A DNA stretch of 64,000 bases from Chondrosia reniformis. Taxonomy: Eukaryota; Porifera; Demospongiae; Chondrillida; Chondrillidae. The translations under genes and the position numbers were made by a program. This document shows positions 11,367 to 22,303 of the stretch, piece by piece. A model generated the notes under the pieces. That model saw only the letters and a program-made list of their open reading frames with translations, did no database searches and had not been told where the DNA came from. Numbering within the stretch: the first letter of the stretch is position 1; each line of letters begins with the position of its first letter. The stretch covers positions 7,272,401-7,336,400 of the forward strand of contig OX359198.1 of NCBI GenBank assembly GCA_947172415.1, given 5' to 3'.

Positions 11367-11462
11367 AAGATGCGACTAGAGTATCTTGATTGATTGAAGA
11401 TGCGACTAGAGTATCTTGATTGATTGAAGATGCGACTAGAGCTAGAATATATCTTGATTGAT
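11367..11462 (+). repeat. Three tandem copies of a ~30-bp unit
   Basis: GAAGATGCGACTAGAGTATC TTGATTGATT repeated three times, the last with a 6-bp insertion. Each unit contains an AAGAT/ATCTT inverted repeat. It lies between the orphan unit and the CASD1-like gene. Confidence 0.8.
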
Positions 11463-11568
11463 CTTTTCTAATGAGCTAACACATTTACTTCTAGCGCCGA
11501 ACAGATTCTCGTTCTAGTCGCGTTTACTGTAGTGCGCCAGCGTTTTGTAGTAGAGACTACTAGCAAAT

Positions 11569-14500
11569 ATGCAGAATCAGTTTCTAATGGAGCATGTTAC
11601 CAAGAGCAAGCTAAAACACAGACTATTTGAGTGGTATAAGGAGTTATTGTTTTACGGGAAATATGTAGTAATTGTAACATTAATAGGATTCATCCTTTAT
11701 CGAGTAGTGGTCGTCAATTCTTCAGGTAATTGTTTATTGAGTTTCAAAATCGGTATTAAATGTGCTTAGTTATAATTGATTCGCAATATAAGATACTCGT
11801 TATTGTATTATGTATGTACTATGTATTACAGCTATGTTCGTGTGCCTATATGTATGTAGGGCATACAAGTTGTACTTCTATGGTGGCATCAGGGGAATGG
11901 GTGGAGTTTTCATGGACCACGCCCACATGCCTCATGGAAGAGTACACCTCTTCAGCTGAGTACGTGGACCAATCCAGGGGAATTGTACCAGTACTTGGGG
12001 TCCAATTAACTTATGATGCCATTTTTCTGTAGTTTAATGAAGACGTGTGTTTCTGCTGGTGTGCGTGTCTTGATGATTGGAAACAAGCACATGAGAGAAC
12101 TCTTTAGCGGTCTGATACACAGTCTTCAAGGCCACAGTCATAGCTTCTCTGTGGTTAGCCCCGCCCCATTGGCCATCTCATCACCATGGTGACCCCATTG
12201 ATACATAGGCCATCTCATCACCATGGTGACCCCATTGATACATAGGCCATATATTTACAGTAACCCCAGTGCTGTATAGGCCATCCTCGTGACTGTTACC
12301 ATCCATTCTGTGTGGAGATCAACTTGTATAGATTTTTTGTTTTTTTTTCTCTTTTTAAAGGGAGGCCAGGTACTTGAGCAGTTGTTGGACAGTGATTCCA
12401 AAATCAATGTTGTAAGTTATACTATACTCCACAGCATAATGCAACAATTTACCTTTTTTGGTTGCAACTGTAGTCATATTTAGAAGAGAGTGCAGTTCTC
12501 ATGGAAACGTTTAAAGCTTACCAAAGAGTACTGGAGGTAGTTAATTTGATGGGACAGGTAGTTTGTTTTGGATTGAAGTAGTCACTTGTTCTCTTTCTAT
12601 TAGGACAAGGATTGGTTGAAGAAGAAAATTATTATATTTCAAAATGGCTGCCCAGTAAGGTGTATTTTGTATCATCAGCATTTTTGTTATTTAGCACTGT
12701 ATTGTATGTGTTTATAGAGTGCATTAATCGAAGAAAAGGATGTACAACAGTTTAAGAGTGAGTTTACAACTCTATTATATAATGATTGAGTTTATAATAC
12801 CTGTGGATCAGATATTGTATGTCTATAATTATCAGGATAATTACGTACCAGAACAGAATTAGAGCACATTTACTTTTTCATCAAACACTTGTGACTTGTA
12901 ATGTATTCACAATGCGTTGTGTACTATAGAAAACATGACTAGACTGTTGCAAGTTCAAACACTGTTTCTTCGCAAAAGTAAGAAGTCAAAGGTTGTTTGG
13001 CTTCCTCAGAGCTCAGAGGATGTTGGAGCAGAAAGGACAAAGTGCAACCAAATTGCTGAAGAAATCTAGTATGCTCTTCTAAAACTGACACTTGACTCCA
13101 TTAACATATGTAGCTGTCACCAATATGCTTGTACAGTTCAGGAAATCAGGTGATATACTTGAAACCATTGGAAGATGTGGAAGGACAGTCTAGTGGAGTG
13201 TTGGAGAAACATAAAGCAATACTTCAGCAGGCAGTGAGTGCCATATTGTATGTTGACCTACGTAGGTCATGCTGTTTAGTTGATTTGTGCTACCTCCTAA
13301 AGAAACTGAATCTGGTGCTGAACACGTTCTGCAACGACTTGGCTCTTCAATCTAAAGGAACCTGCTGTGTCAGCAAACTGAGAAGTACTTTTACAAATGT
13401 TCTGGTCGGATTTCTTCTTTTAATGTGAGTGTGTAACCATGGTAACTGCAGTGATACAAAGGTGTATTTGTTTCCTTTGGTGTAGCGTGGCTTTCTATTT
13501 CGGAATGCAAATGATTATAGTCACCAATACTGTCAAAGGTACGTATACACATAGACCTCTTGAACCTGTTTCTCTTCCCTGGGTATCCTTCCATACGTAG
13601 ACCTCTTGAACCTGTTTCTCTTCCCTAGGTATCCTTACATACGTAGACCTCTTGAACCTGTTTCTCTTCCCTAGGTATCCTTACATACGTAGACCTCTTG
13701 AACCTGTTTCTCTTCCCTAGGTATCCTTCCATACGTAGACCTCTTGAACCTGTTTCTCTTCCCCAGGTATCCTTACATACGTAGACCTCTTGAACCTGTT
13801 TCTCTTCCCCAGGTATCCTTACATACGTAGACCTCTTGAACCTGTTTCTCTTCCCTAGGTATCCTTCCATACGTAGACCTCTTGAACCTGTTTCTCTTCC
13901 CTAGGTATCCTTACATACGTAGACCTCTTGAACCTGTTTCTCTTCCCTGGATATCCTTCCATACGTAGACCTCTTGAACCTGTTTCTCTTCCCCAGGTAT
14001 CCTTCCATTGTTGGGAGTGCAACTGCCAAAGGACCAGAAAGGTCTAGGTCAATATGCTGAGCACGCTGCCATAGTTCTGCCCAGTAAATTGGGAGTGATT
14101 GCTCTAACACTCGGATACATTATCATTATTGAGTGGTAGGCGGCTCCACGTTGGTCCATCTTAGAGCAAGATAAACCTGTGTCCATTTGTCTCCCTCTCC
14201 CTCTCAGTACTCAACTCTTTGTGGCTGGTAGATATAGATTAAATGAGCAGTACATTCAAATCACCTTGAGCCTTGTAGCTGTTCTGGGGTCCATTTTTAC
14301 CATCTCTTATACTGATGAGAAGGTATATGAGTACACCTCCTATTCCCTGCATGACATCGTGTACAGATGTGTTTCTTGTTGTCATAGGATACTGCTATGT
14401 CAAGAGAAATAGTTTCTGAAGGCAAAGGAATGTCAATCTCCATTCTTGTGCTGGTTGAACTACTGTTATTTGATCAAGTATGTTATATATATTTGATTAT

Positions 14501-16523
14501 TACAGAGTAGGTGTAGCATGTAGGAAAATGTATTAGATTATTCATATATGTACTATGTACCTATGTAGCATGCTGTACTGTATGTGTGTTTGTTACTGCA
14601 GATGAACACCATGGCTGTGTATGTGGTGTTGCGTTTCTGCTGGTCGCTGTTTCTCTTTCTTTTTGGATATGAACACTTTGTTCATTTTGTATCATCTGGA
14701 AAAATTACAACAAAACGAGTCTCACAAGTAAGAATGAGCTAATTATTCCATTCAACCTTCTTGACTGACTCCCTTCCTCTCCTTCCTCTCCCTCTCCTCC
14801 CCCTCCCTCTCCTCCCTCTCCTCCCTCTCCCTCTCCTCCCTCTCCTCCCTCTCCCTCTCCTCCCTCTCCTCCCTCTCCTCCCCCTCCCTCTCCTCCCTCT
14901 CCTCCCTCTCCTCCCTCTCCTCCCTCTCCCTCTCCTCCCTCTCCTCCCTCTCCTCCCTCTCCTCCCTCTCCCTCTCCTTCTCCTCCTCCTCCTCCCTCCA
15001 CTCTCAACCCTTCCCTTCCTTCTCTCTCACCCTCACCCTCTCCTTTGCCCTTCCCTGCCGCCACTCTCATCCTCCCCTCTCCTCACTCATTGTTATCTCC
15101 ATTTCCGTGCTATTAGGTGTTGCTGGGGCTTGGCCTGTTACCAATACTGTTTTATATCGGAGGAGTTTCCTCATTTTTCCCCATAAAACTGTTTGTTTGG
15201 CTACTGATCTGGTGTGTACTCATTGCTGCACTTGTCTTTGTGTACATCTCAAGCAAAGCAACTCACAACAATAGCTCAAGTTAGTAATTCAGAAGCCAGT
15301 GACCTCTCATAGAGTAACTTTTCTATTGATTGTGAAACAGTTTCTGTAGCTTGTTTATCATTCACTGTTCCATGGTACTACATGTAGGTAACAAAGTGTG
15401 TTTCCAACACCGGCTGGCAGCTGGCGCTGTTACACTCATTTTAGCCATTCTCTTCTCCCTGGTGAGTCACTGACCAGCTACAGTGGTTAGCAATCCCCAT
15501 TCAACTTTGAAGCCATTTTGTTGTGTCATTTCTTCCATGCAGCTCAATTACCTCTATTCTGAGGTAAAGGGCAGTTCTCTCCAATGGGAGGCAGACATTT
15601 TTTCTGATTCAATAGTTAGTCCCAATCAGATGATGATGGTTTTCTGATGAGACTAATTAATATAGATTTGATCCTGTATCTCCGTAGTGTCTGATCATGG
15701 GAGCCTTGCTCGGAATGACAGTGTCTACCTCCCGCGAGATGAAACACTTGAGTACTGCACTAAAGGGAATCAAGAAATCAACTGTTTTCCTGTTTTCAAT
15801 CACCGTGGCAACCTTCTCCATAGTGGTCTGTTTCTCACCATGTGCATGAATTTCCTATCCTCCCATTACAGACCATACCTTATAGTACTATTTCCTTTCT
15901 TTATTGTCTCTCTCTTTCTTTCCCCTGACTTCTCTTCCACCTTCCTCAGGTTTATGTAGCTGGCGTTGCAGCCTCCGGTAATGCAGTCACTTTTGCCATA
16001 TGGCATCCTTATGTTGTCTCCCTAGTAGTGAGTGTGCATGCATTATATAGAATCTAGGCTGTTGTGAATCCTCCAGATGTGTCTATTGGAGTTACTTGTC
16101 TCTGTAGCTGTGTGGGTTAGTTATGCTAAGAAATTCTACTGCCTTTCTGAGAAGTGTTAAATGCTATGCATTTGAAGTTATAGGAAGTATTTCATATGAG
16201 GTAAGTATGGACTAACATGACTTGAGATGTTTATCATGAGAGGTGAAATAATACATTAAACACAGTAATAATAATCCTTGTATTTATTCCTAGTTACACT
16301 AGAGTGTCATCATACAGTTTTGCTATTCCTGTAGGTATTTCTACTGTACAAGTTTGTTCTATTCCACGGCCAGCAAAAGACAATGTTGTACATATTTCCA
16401 GAGCAGCCACTGCTCAATGTCATACTCATGTTGTTGAATGTCTACTTTATCGCTCGAGCTGTCAATGGCATTTTTACCCCCGCCTCTCAAACTGATAATT
16501 CTGTCAATGTCAGACAACAGTAG
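11569..16523 (+). CDS. CASD1-like: CASD1-like Cas1p-family membrane protein (sialate O-acetyltransferase family), catalytic residues apparently lost
   Basis: CASD1 is a Golgi enzyme with a luminal SGNH domain and a multipass Cas1p acyltransferase domain. The N-terminal TM (YVVIVTLIGFILYRVVVV) is followed by CTSMVASGEWVEFSW and then VLMIGNKHMRELF, aligning with CEYLLSSGRF and the GDSRIRQLF block of CASD1. The Cas1p domain is clear: YVVLRFCWSLFLFLFGYEHF (14602 on), then KRVSQVLLGLGLLPIL, and a last exon 16335-16523 reading FHGQQKTMLYIFPEQPLLNV. About 20 small exons span the gene; several junctions in exons 2-4 (11860-12153) are tentative. The nucleophile motif GDS reads GNK, and no DxxH is visible near 13200. 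The protein may therefore be a pseudoenzyme or have a different role. Introns are full of minisatellites. Confidence 0.78.
12163..12265 (+). repeat. 37-bp tandem repeat at an exon-intron boundary of the CASD1-like gene
   Basis: GGCCATCTCATCACCATGGT GACCCCATTGATACATA is present in two full copies plus a partial. Each has the palindrome CACCATGGTG. It directly follows the exon ending near 12153. Confidence 0.8.
13541..13997 (+). repeat. 46-bp minisatellite made of intron-exon junction copies (CASD1-like gene)
   Basis: Roughly ten copies of a 46-bp unit that begins GTATCCTTCCATACGTAGAC and ends with a pyrimidine tract TTTCTCTTCCCTAG or CCCCAG. The true exon after it starts GTATCCTTCCAT, so 12 coding bases and the acceptor are repeated in each unit. 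The intron is essentially a chain of GT...AG cassettes. Confidence 0.92.
14761..15000 (+). repeat. CTCCCT microsatellite in CASD1-like intron
   Basis: Pure pyrimidine CTCCCTCTCCTCCCT repeats lie between the exon ending at the GTAAGAATG donor (about 14729) and the acceptor near 15116. Long Leu/Pro or Glu/Gly frames through it are artefacts of composition. Confidence 0.9.
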
Positions 16524-16853
16524 CTCATAACCATATTATTTGTTTTGTATTAATAGCACGACAGAGGGCAATTAGAAATTACCTGGACATGAAATTAAAC
16601 AAATATTAAACCACAAAAGCTACAGTTTCCATATATTACATTTCAGCTTCAAGATGGGCGGTGCCTGTGTGACGTAATTCGGCGTCACTACCCTTTCGCT
16701 GGAGAAATCGAAGTTGTAATTGTGTCTCCTAACTGTTTTCTTTTGCAAGCGACTGGTGAGTGCCTTAGGCTGCGAATGGCCGTGTATTCTGCAGCAATGA
16801 GGTTGCGTTAACGAGATCTTTCTTTACATTTAGTTTTGATTTGATAGAAGAGC

Positions 16854-19800
16854 ATGTCCGTAGACGAAGCATTCAAGGGTGCTGGGCAGGAGGCCGGCCT
16901 AGAGATATGGCGAATCGAGGTAAAGCAAGAGTGTGCGGATCTGACGCTTAGGATGTAAAATATTTTTGCACGAATGCTTTGTTTTTCTGCTGTAGAAACT
17001 CAAAGTCGTTCCGTGGGACCGGAAGAAGTACGGCAAGTTCCATTCGGGCGATGCTTACATCTGCCTCTACGTAAGTAATGCAGCTAGTAGCGAGTGTATA
17101 GAAGTGTAGCGACTGCGCCGCGCTATTACCACTGCGTACCGGCGCCACGCTGCTGTTCCGTTAGCTGGTGCCATATAGAACTGTGTAATAGATGTCGCAA
17201 ACTTGATATATCGATGTTGTAACAAGATATGTTAATAATGATGGGAGACCAAATCAGGTTTTGAAAATAAAACGCTCTTAATATTTTTAAACTGCATTTG
17301 GTAATCTTGCATACCTTCTCAAGACAAGATTAAAATTCCTCCCACCTGTCGCCTGTGTCTAGGTGGATACTATTAGGTAGTTTAGGAATACAGGTGTACC
17401 TATTGAACCAATTTGTGTTTCTATTGAAGTCTACTTGAAGGAAATGAATTTAATGTCGTTTCATTTAGACAAAGAAATCAAAGAGTGGTGGATTTGAATG
17501 GAGGGTCCATTTTTGGCTTGGCAAGGAATGTTCCCAGGTACTTGAATTTTTGAATCTGTTCCAAATTTGTTATTTGTATATATATAAAACTGTTCATTTT
17601 CAATATAATTGTAATTGTAAGTATCAATTGTTTGTGTAAACTCTAGAATGGTCCAAAGATCACCATTTATTGCTAAATAAGGTATTAAAGTGTTCTGAAT
17701 GTATTCATAGTTTGTTCAGCTAAAGTGGGCGGTGATATTAACTGTAGGTGACCTTACCTGGTGTCTGCTTTGCAGCCCATCTGGTTGCCCTGGAAACCTA
17801 ATGCCCACATGTGATGTTCACATATTATATGCCACAGAAGTGCTGTGTTTCTGATCTAATGCTCAGAGTACTGAAGCCTTCAACTGCTTAATAATTAGAT
17901 AATTCACACTGTATTAGGCTTCAATAAGCTACTAATTGAAAACTCACAAAATGACAGTCTGTTATTTTATTTAAGCTCTCTTCAGCTACCAATCTGTTTG
18001 CATACATATATACTGTATCCAATGATTAATTAAGGAACCTTTGAGACTGAGTGTTGTTTGAGTACATTCACTGCCCCGCCCATCTAGGATGAGCAAGGCG
18101 TGGCTGCTATCAAGACAGTGGAGTTGGATGATAGTTTGGGAGGAGCTCCAGTTCAGTACAGAGAGACGCAGGGACACGAGTCTCAGTTGTTCACCAGTCT
18201 CTTCCCCAAAGGAGTGCAGTGAGTCACATGATGTCACATGATGTCACATGATGTCCTTTCTAGCTTGCATCTTGATGTATGTTAGGTACTTGGAAGGTGG
18301 AATTGACACTGGTTTCAAGAAGGTGGACCGTGATGCTTTTGATCCCAGACTTTTGCACATCAAGGGAAGGAGAAACATTCGGGTCCAAGAGGTAAACTGT
18401 TTATCAATCTCTAGCATTAATTATGGCACTTTTAAGTCTTTCAGTGCAACCTAATTAGTGCGTCTTGTGTACATACTTGTTAGGTCAAGCTGACATTCAA
18501 GTCCATGAACCATGGTGATTCCTTCATCTTGGATGAGGGAAGGACTCTGACTGTCTGGATTGGGGAGGGGTCAAGCCCTGTGGAAAAGAGGAAGGCCTTG
18601 GAAGTGGCAAGAAGAATAAAGGATGAGGAAAGAGGAGGAAGAGCTACTATTGACGTTATCAGTAAGTGCACCATTGCTGCTACATTACCATACTACTTGA
18701 TTGTGCACCCCTAGTACCTAATTGAGGGTTTCACCCCTAGTACCTAATTGAGGATTTCACCCCTGGTACCTAATTGAGGGTTTCACCCCTTGGATCTACA
18801 TTGTGTTTATTTTTGTTTCTCATTTTGCTCATGCACAGACGATGGAGAGGAAACTGCTGAGTTTAATAGAAGAATGAATGAACTTGGAGAAGGTACAAAG
18901 CATGATATTCAACCCGCCACTGATGACATGACATTTGAGAGGAAGTCAAAGGAGATTGTCAAACTGTACAAGTATGTCCAATTAGAATACTTCACTAGTA
19001 GTGTGGCTTTAATTAGCTAATCTCACTTGGCTGAATGGCCCTGGCATAACATTTAATAAAGGACTCAACATTTCTCAGATGTAGAGATAGCTAATGTTAT
19101 TGTCAGTGTTGATTGATGAGTCAATAAAACCCTCAACCTGTAGGGTATCTGATGCAGGTGGTGAGCTGGAAGTGATGGAGGTTGGACAGTACCCTCTGAA
19201 GATGGAGCTCCTGGATACCAATGTAAGTCTACCACTTGATAACAGTGCAGTTCTGGTTGCCATGGAGTTGCATTTCCTGTTTGTGTAGGATGCCTTCATC
19301 CTGGACACAGGAAGTGGCTTGTTTGTGTGGGTGGGCAAAGGTGCAACCAAACAAGAGAGGAAGGGGGCGTGGTCCAATGCTACTGTTAGTTATAATCCTT
19401 GTGGTTGATCTTATCACTTTTAGAGATTAATTATTATTAATTAATTATTAGAAATTCATTACTGAGAAAGGCTACCCCAATTACACTCCCGTTACCATGG
19501 TGAAGGAAGGCACAGAAACGCAGGTCTTTAAGCAGAACTTTTCCAACTGGTTGAACAAGGGAGAGATTACAGGGATTAGGACTTATCAGCAAAAACAAGG
19601 TAGCTTTAGACAGAACTTCCAGTCTCTTTAGAGTACACTATCGTAATTCTGTTGTGTTTTTGAGTGAAATGTGTCTGTTCCTCAGTCAAGGAAGAGATCA
19701 GGTTTGAGGCTAGTGCTCTTCACCAGGTGGTGGAACGAGAAGCTGACAAGTGCGTCGATGATGGAAGTGGTACTGTACAGGTAAGTGTCGCTACCTCTGT

Positions 19801-21950
19801 ACACGATCTTACCAGTTCACCTACGGACAATCCTCACCATACAGATTTGGCGTATTGAGAACTTTGAGCTGGAACCAGTACCAAAGAACATGTACGGACA
19901 TTTCTACGGTGGAGATAGCTACATCGTGTTCTACACTTATGTAGTCAATGGCATAGAACACTACATCATCTACTTTTGGCTCGGACAGGACTCTTCCCAG
20001 GTACCTTGATAACCGATAGGACTGGCTGCCTGCGGTCCTTAGCACGTCCTCCACTGTTCTGTGTGTTGTCTCCCGTACAGGACGAGCAGGGAGCGGCAGC
20101 TCTGCATACTGTGGCACTGGATGACAAGTACGGAGGAGCACCAGTGCAGGTGCGTGTGACCCAGTTCAAAGAGCCAGAACACTTTCTCCGCGTCTTCAAA
20201 GGGAAGATGGTCATTCACTCTGTAAGCATGAATCAGTTCTCTCTGGTCTGGTTGTGCATGGTTGTTTTTGTGATTTAGGGAGGTAAAGCCTCGGGCTTCA
20301 AGAATCGTTTTGAAGGTGATTCTTACGATGTTGATGGTACCAGATTGTATCAAATTAAGGGGACCACCAGCTTCAACACTCGTGCTGTGGCAGTTGAAGA
20401 GAAGGCCGCCTCTCTCAATTCCAATGACTGCTTTGTCCTGGAGACACCTGGAGATACTTACGTGTGGTACGGCAAGGTAAGTGGTACTACCATCATCCTG
20501 TAACCTAGGTAGGTCCTGCCCACAGCCCAGTGATCACTGCTGCCTTTCTCTTTAGGGATGCAGTGGAGATGAGCGTGAAATGGCCAACCACGTTGCCAGT
20601 GAGGTCACACCTGGACGTACACCAGTGAAGGTGCAAGAAGGCAATGAACCAGAAGCGTTCTGGGAAGGACTTGGAGGAAAGGGAGAGTACTCCAGTGACA
20701 AGAAATACGAGGTACAGGCTCTTGTGTGCATTCTGATTGGCTACTTTTATAATTGGTACCTTGTCTACATCCAGGAGGTGATCCCCACCCAGCCGCCACG
20801 CCTCTTCCAGTGTTCCAATGCCTCTGGAAGGTTTATTGTTGAGGAAATCTTTGACTTTACACAGGAAGTGAGAAATGTGATGTCATGGGGGTGTGCCCTT
20901 TCATGTCATGTGACCCTGTTCTGGTGTAGGATGTGATAGAAGATGACGTGATGTTGTTGGACACATTTGACACAGTGTACATCTGGTTGGGTCACGGAGC
21001 CAATGAGACGGAGAAGAGGGAATCAATAAGGATTGCCAAAGTGCGTGGGCTGTCAACAGATGTGGCAATCTTACTGTATAAACACAAGTCTCTTTCAATG
21101 GTGACACTTTTGACATTACTCCATGTGTATTGATTTCTGTCCACTAGGAGTACATTGAAACTGACCCTTCTAATCGCAAACCAGAAGAAGTCAGTTTTAT
21201 TATCGTCAAGCAGGGCTTTGAGCCTCCCACCTTTACTGCCAACTTTTTCGGTTGGAACCCAGAGCTCTGGTCCAAAAACAAGTCTTTTGAGGAGTATCTT
21301 AGAGAAATCAAGGAGAGTGGAAAAGCTGGTGTTCAGAGCATGCAAGAGGTATAATGTCAAATATACAGATCAAAAAATGGCTACCTTTTAAAGTAGTTGA
21401 CATATCCTGGGAAATATTTAATCAAAACTAGCTGTCACTAAGCAACCAGCTGTTCCGTCTTCTTCTATTTGCAATTGCATACCACTTCCTTCCTGTTCTG
21501 TGTGATTTCTTTCTTGTGTGGAACTAATTTATTTCTTTTCTTGTTAGCATGAAACGGCTGCAAAGGAGTTGCAGTCAGCCATCTACCCTCTCCAGAGACT
21601 CCAGGAGAAGCCAACTCCAGAAGGAGTGAACCCAGCAGAGAAGGAGGTACATTGTACAGTTGCTGTCTCTCTCTCTCTCTCTCTCTCTCTCTGCTAGTTA
21701 CATCTGCGTGTGTGTGTACACGTGTGTTAGGCTGCAGATGTAACTAGCAGTGTAGTTAGTTGTAAAGACATGTTTTATTAGTTGCATCTCAGTTGTGAAA
21801 GTATATTTGAATATTCTATTTTGTTGCTATATATAGAAACACTTGAATGATGATGATTTCCAGAAAGCCCTCGGAATGAGTAAAGACGAATGGAAAAAAG
21901 TGCCAAAGTGGAAACAGCAAAATATAAAGAGGAAGGCAAACCTCTTCTAG
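16854..21950 (+). CDS. VIL1-like: Villin (six gelsolin domains plus villin headpiece)
   Basis: Actin-severing, capping and bundling protein. Twenty coding exons (first 16854-16919, last 21837-21950) join in frame to 814 residues, close to vertebrate villin at 827. Domain order: gelsolin repeat 1 ([30 protein letters not shown]), repeats 2-3 ([30 protein letters not shown]), repeat 4 ([34 protein letters not shown]), repeat 5 ([10 protein letters not shown]), repeat 6 ([18 protein letters not shown]), and a C-terminal headpiece from [20 protein letters not shown] to [13 protein letters not shown]. The headpiece separates villin from gelsolin; its end differs from the usual KKEKGLF. Calcium-coordinating Gly-Asp positions are retained. 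The start follows an acceptor at 16850. Advillin is an alternative name, not distinguishable here. Confidence 0.95.
21691..21750 (+). repeat. Perfect 17-bp inverted repeat (hairpin) in the last villin intron
   Basis: CTGCTAGTTACATCTGC at 21691-21707 is matched by GCAGATGTAACTAGCAG at 21734-21750, with a 26-nt GT-rich loop. It follows a (CT)n run. It would form a strong stem in the villin pre-mRNA. Confidence 0.85.
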
Positions 21951-22303
21951 AGGGACTGTATAGGAAACAAGGAATATAGGAACTAGTTCTCGTTCTCTTT
22001 AGTCATTTGACAATATAACAATTTAGTTTACCAAATTAAATTGTACTAATTGTAAAATGTATTAGTTAATAATCATATAACAAGACTTGACCACTTCTTT
22101 GTAGATTAGGAGATTAGACATGATCAGTGGTATGCATGGAGAGCTGCATTTTGCCATAATTACCATATATACATATATTATACTATTTCAGTGTATGCAC
22201 AATTGGATTATGGTGATAATGAATAATACATTTATTTTCAATTTAAAATTACAAAATTATCATTACAAGAAAACATTTTTGATTCATGTAAGTATAATTG
22301 ATT

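Noticed and set aside
14705-15186. Poly-Leu/Pro (plus) and Glu/Gly (minus) frames
   Set aside because: Low-complexity CTCCCT intron of the CASD1-like gene.
16294-16334. Alternative last CASD1-like exon ending ELH-stop at 16302
   Set aside because: The acceptor at 16334 gives a 63-codon exon whose sequence continues the CASD1 C-terminal homology.
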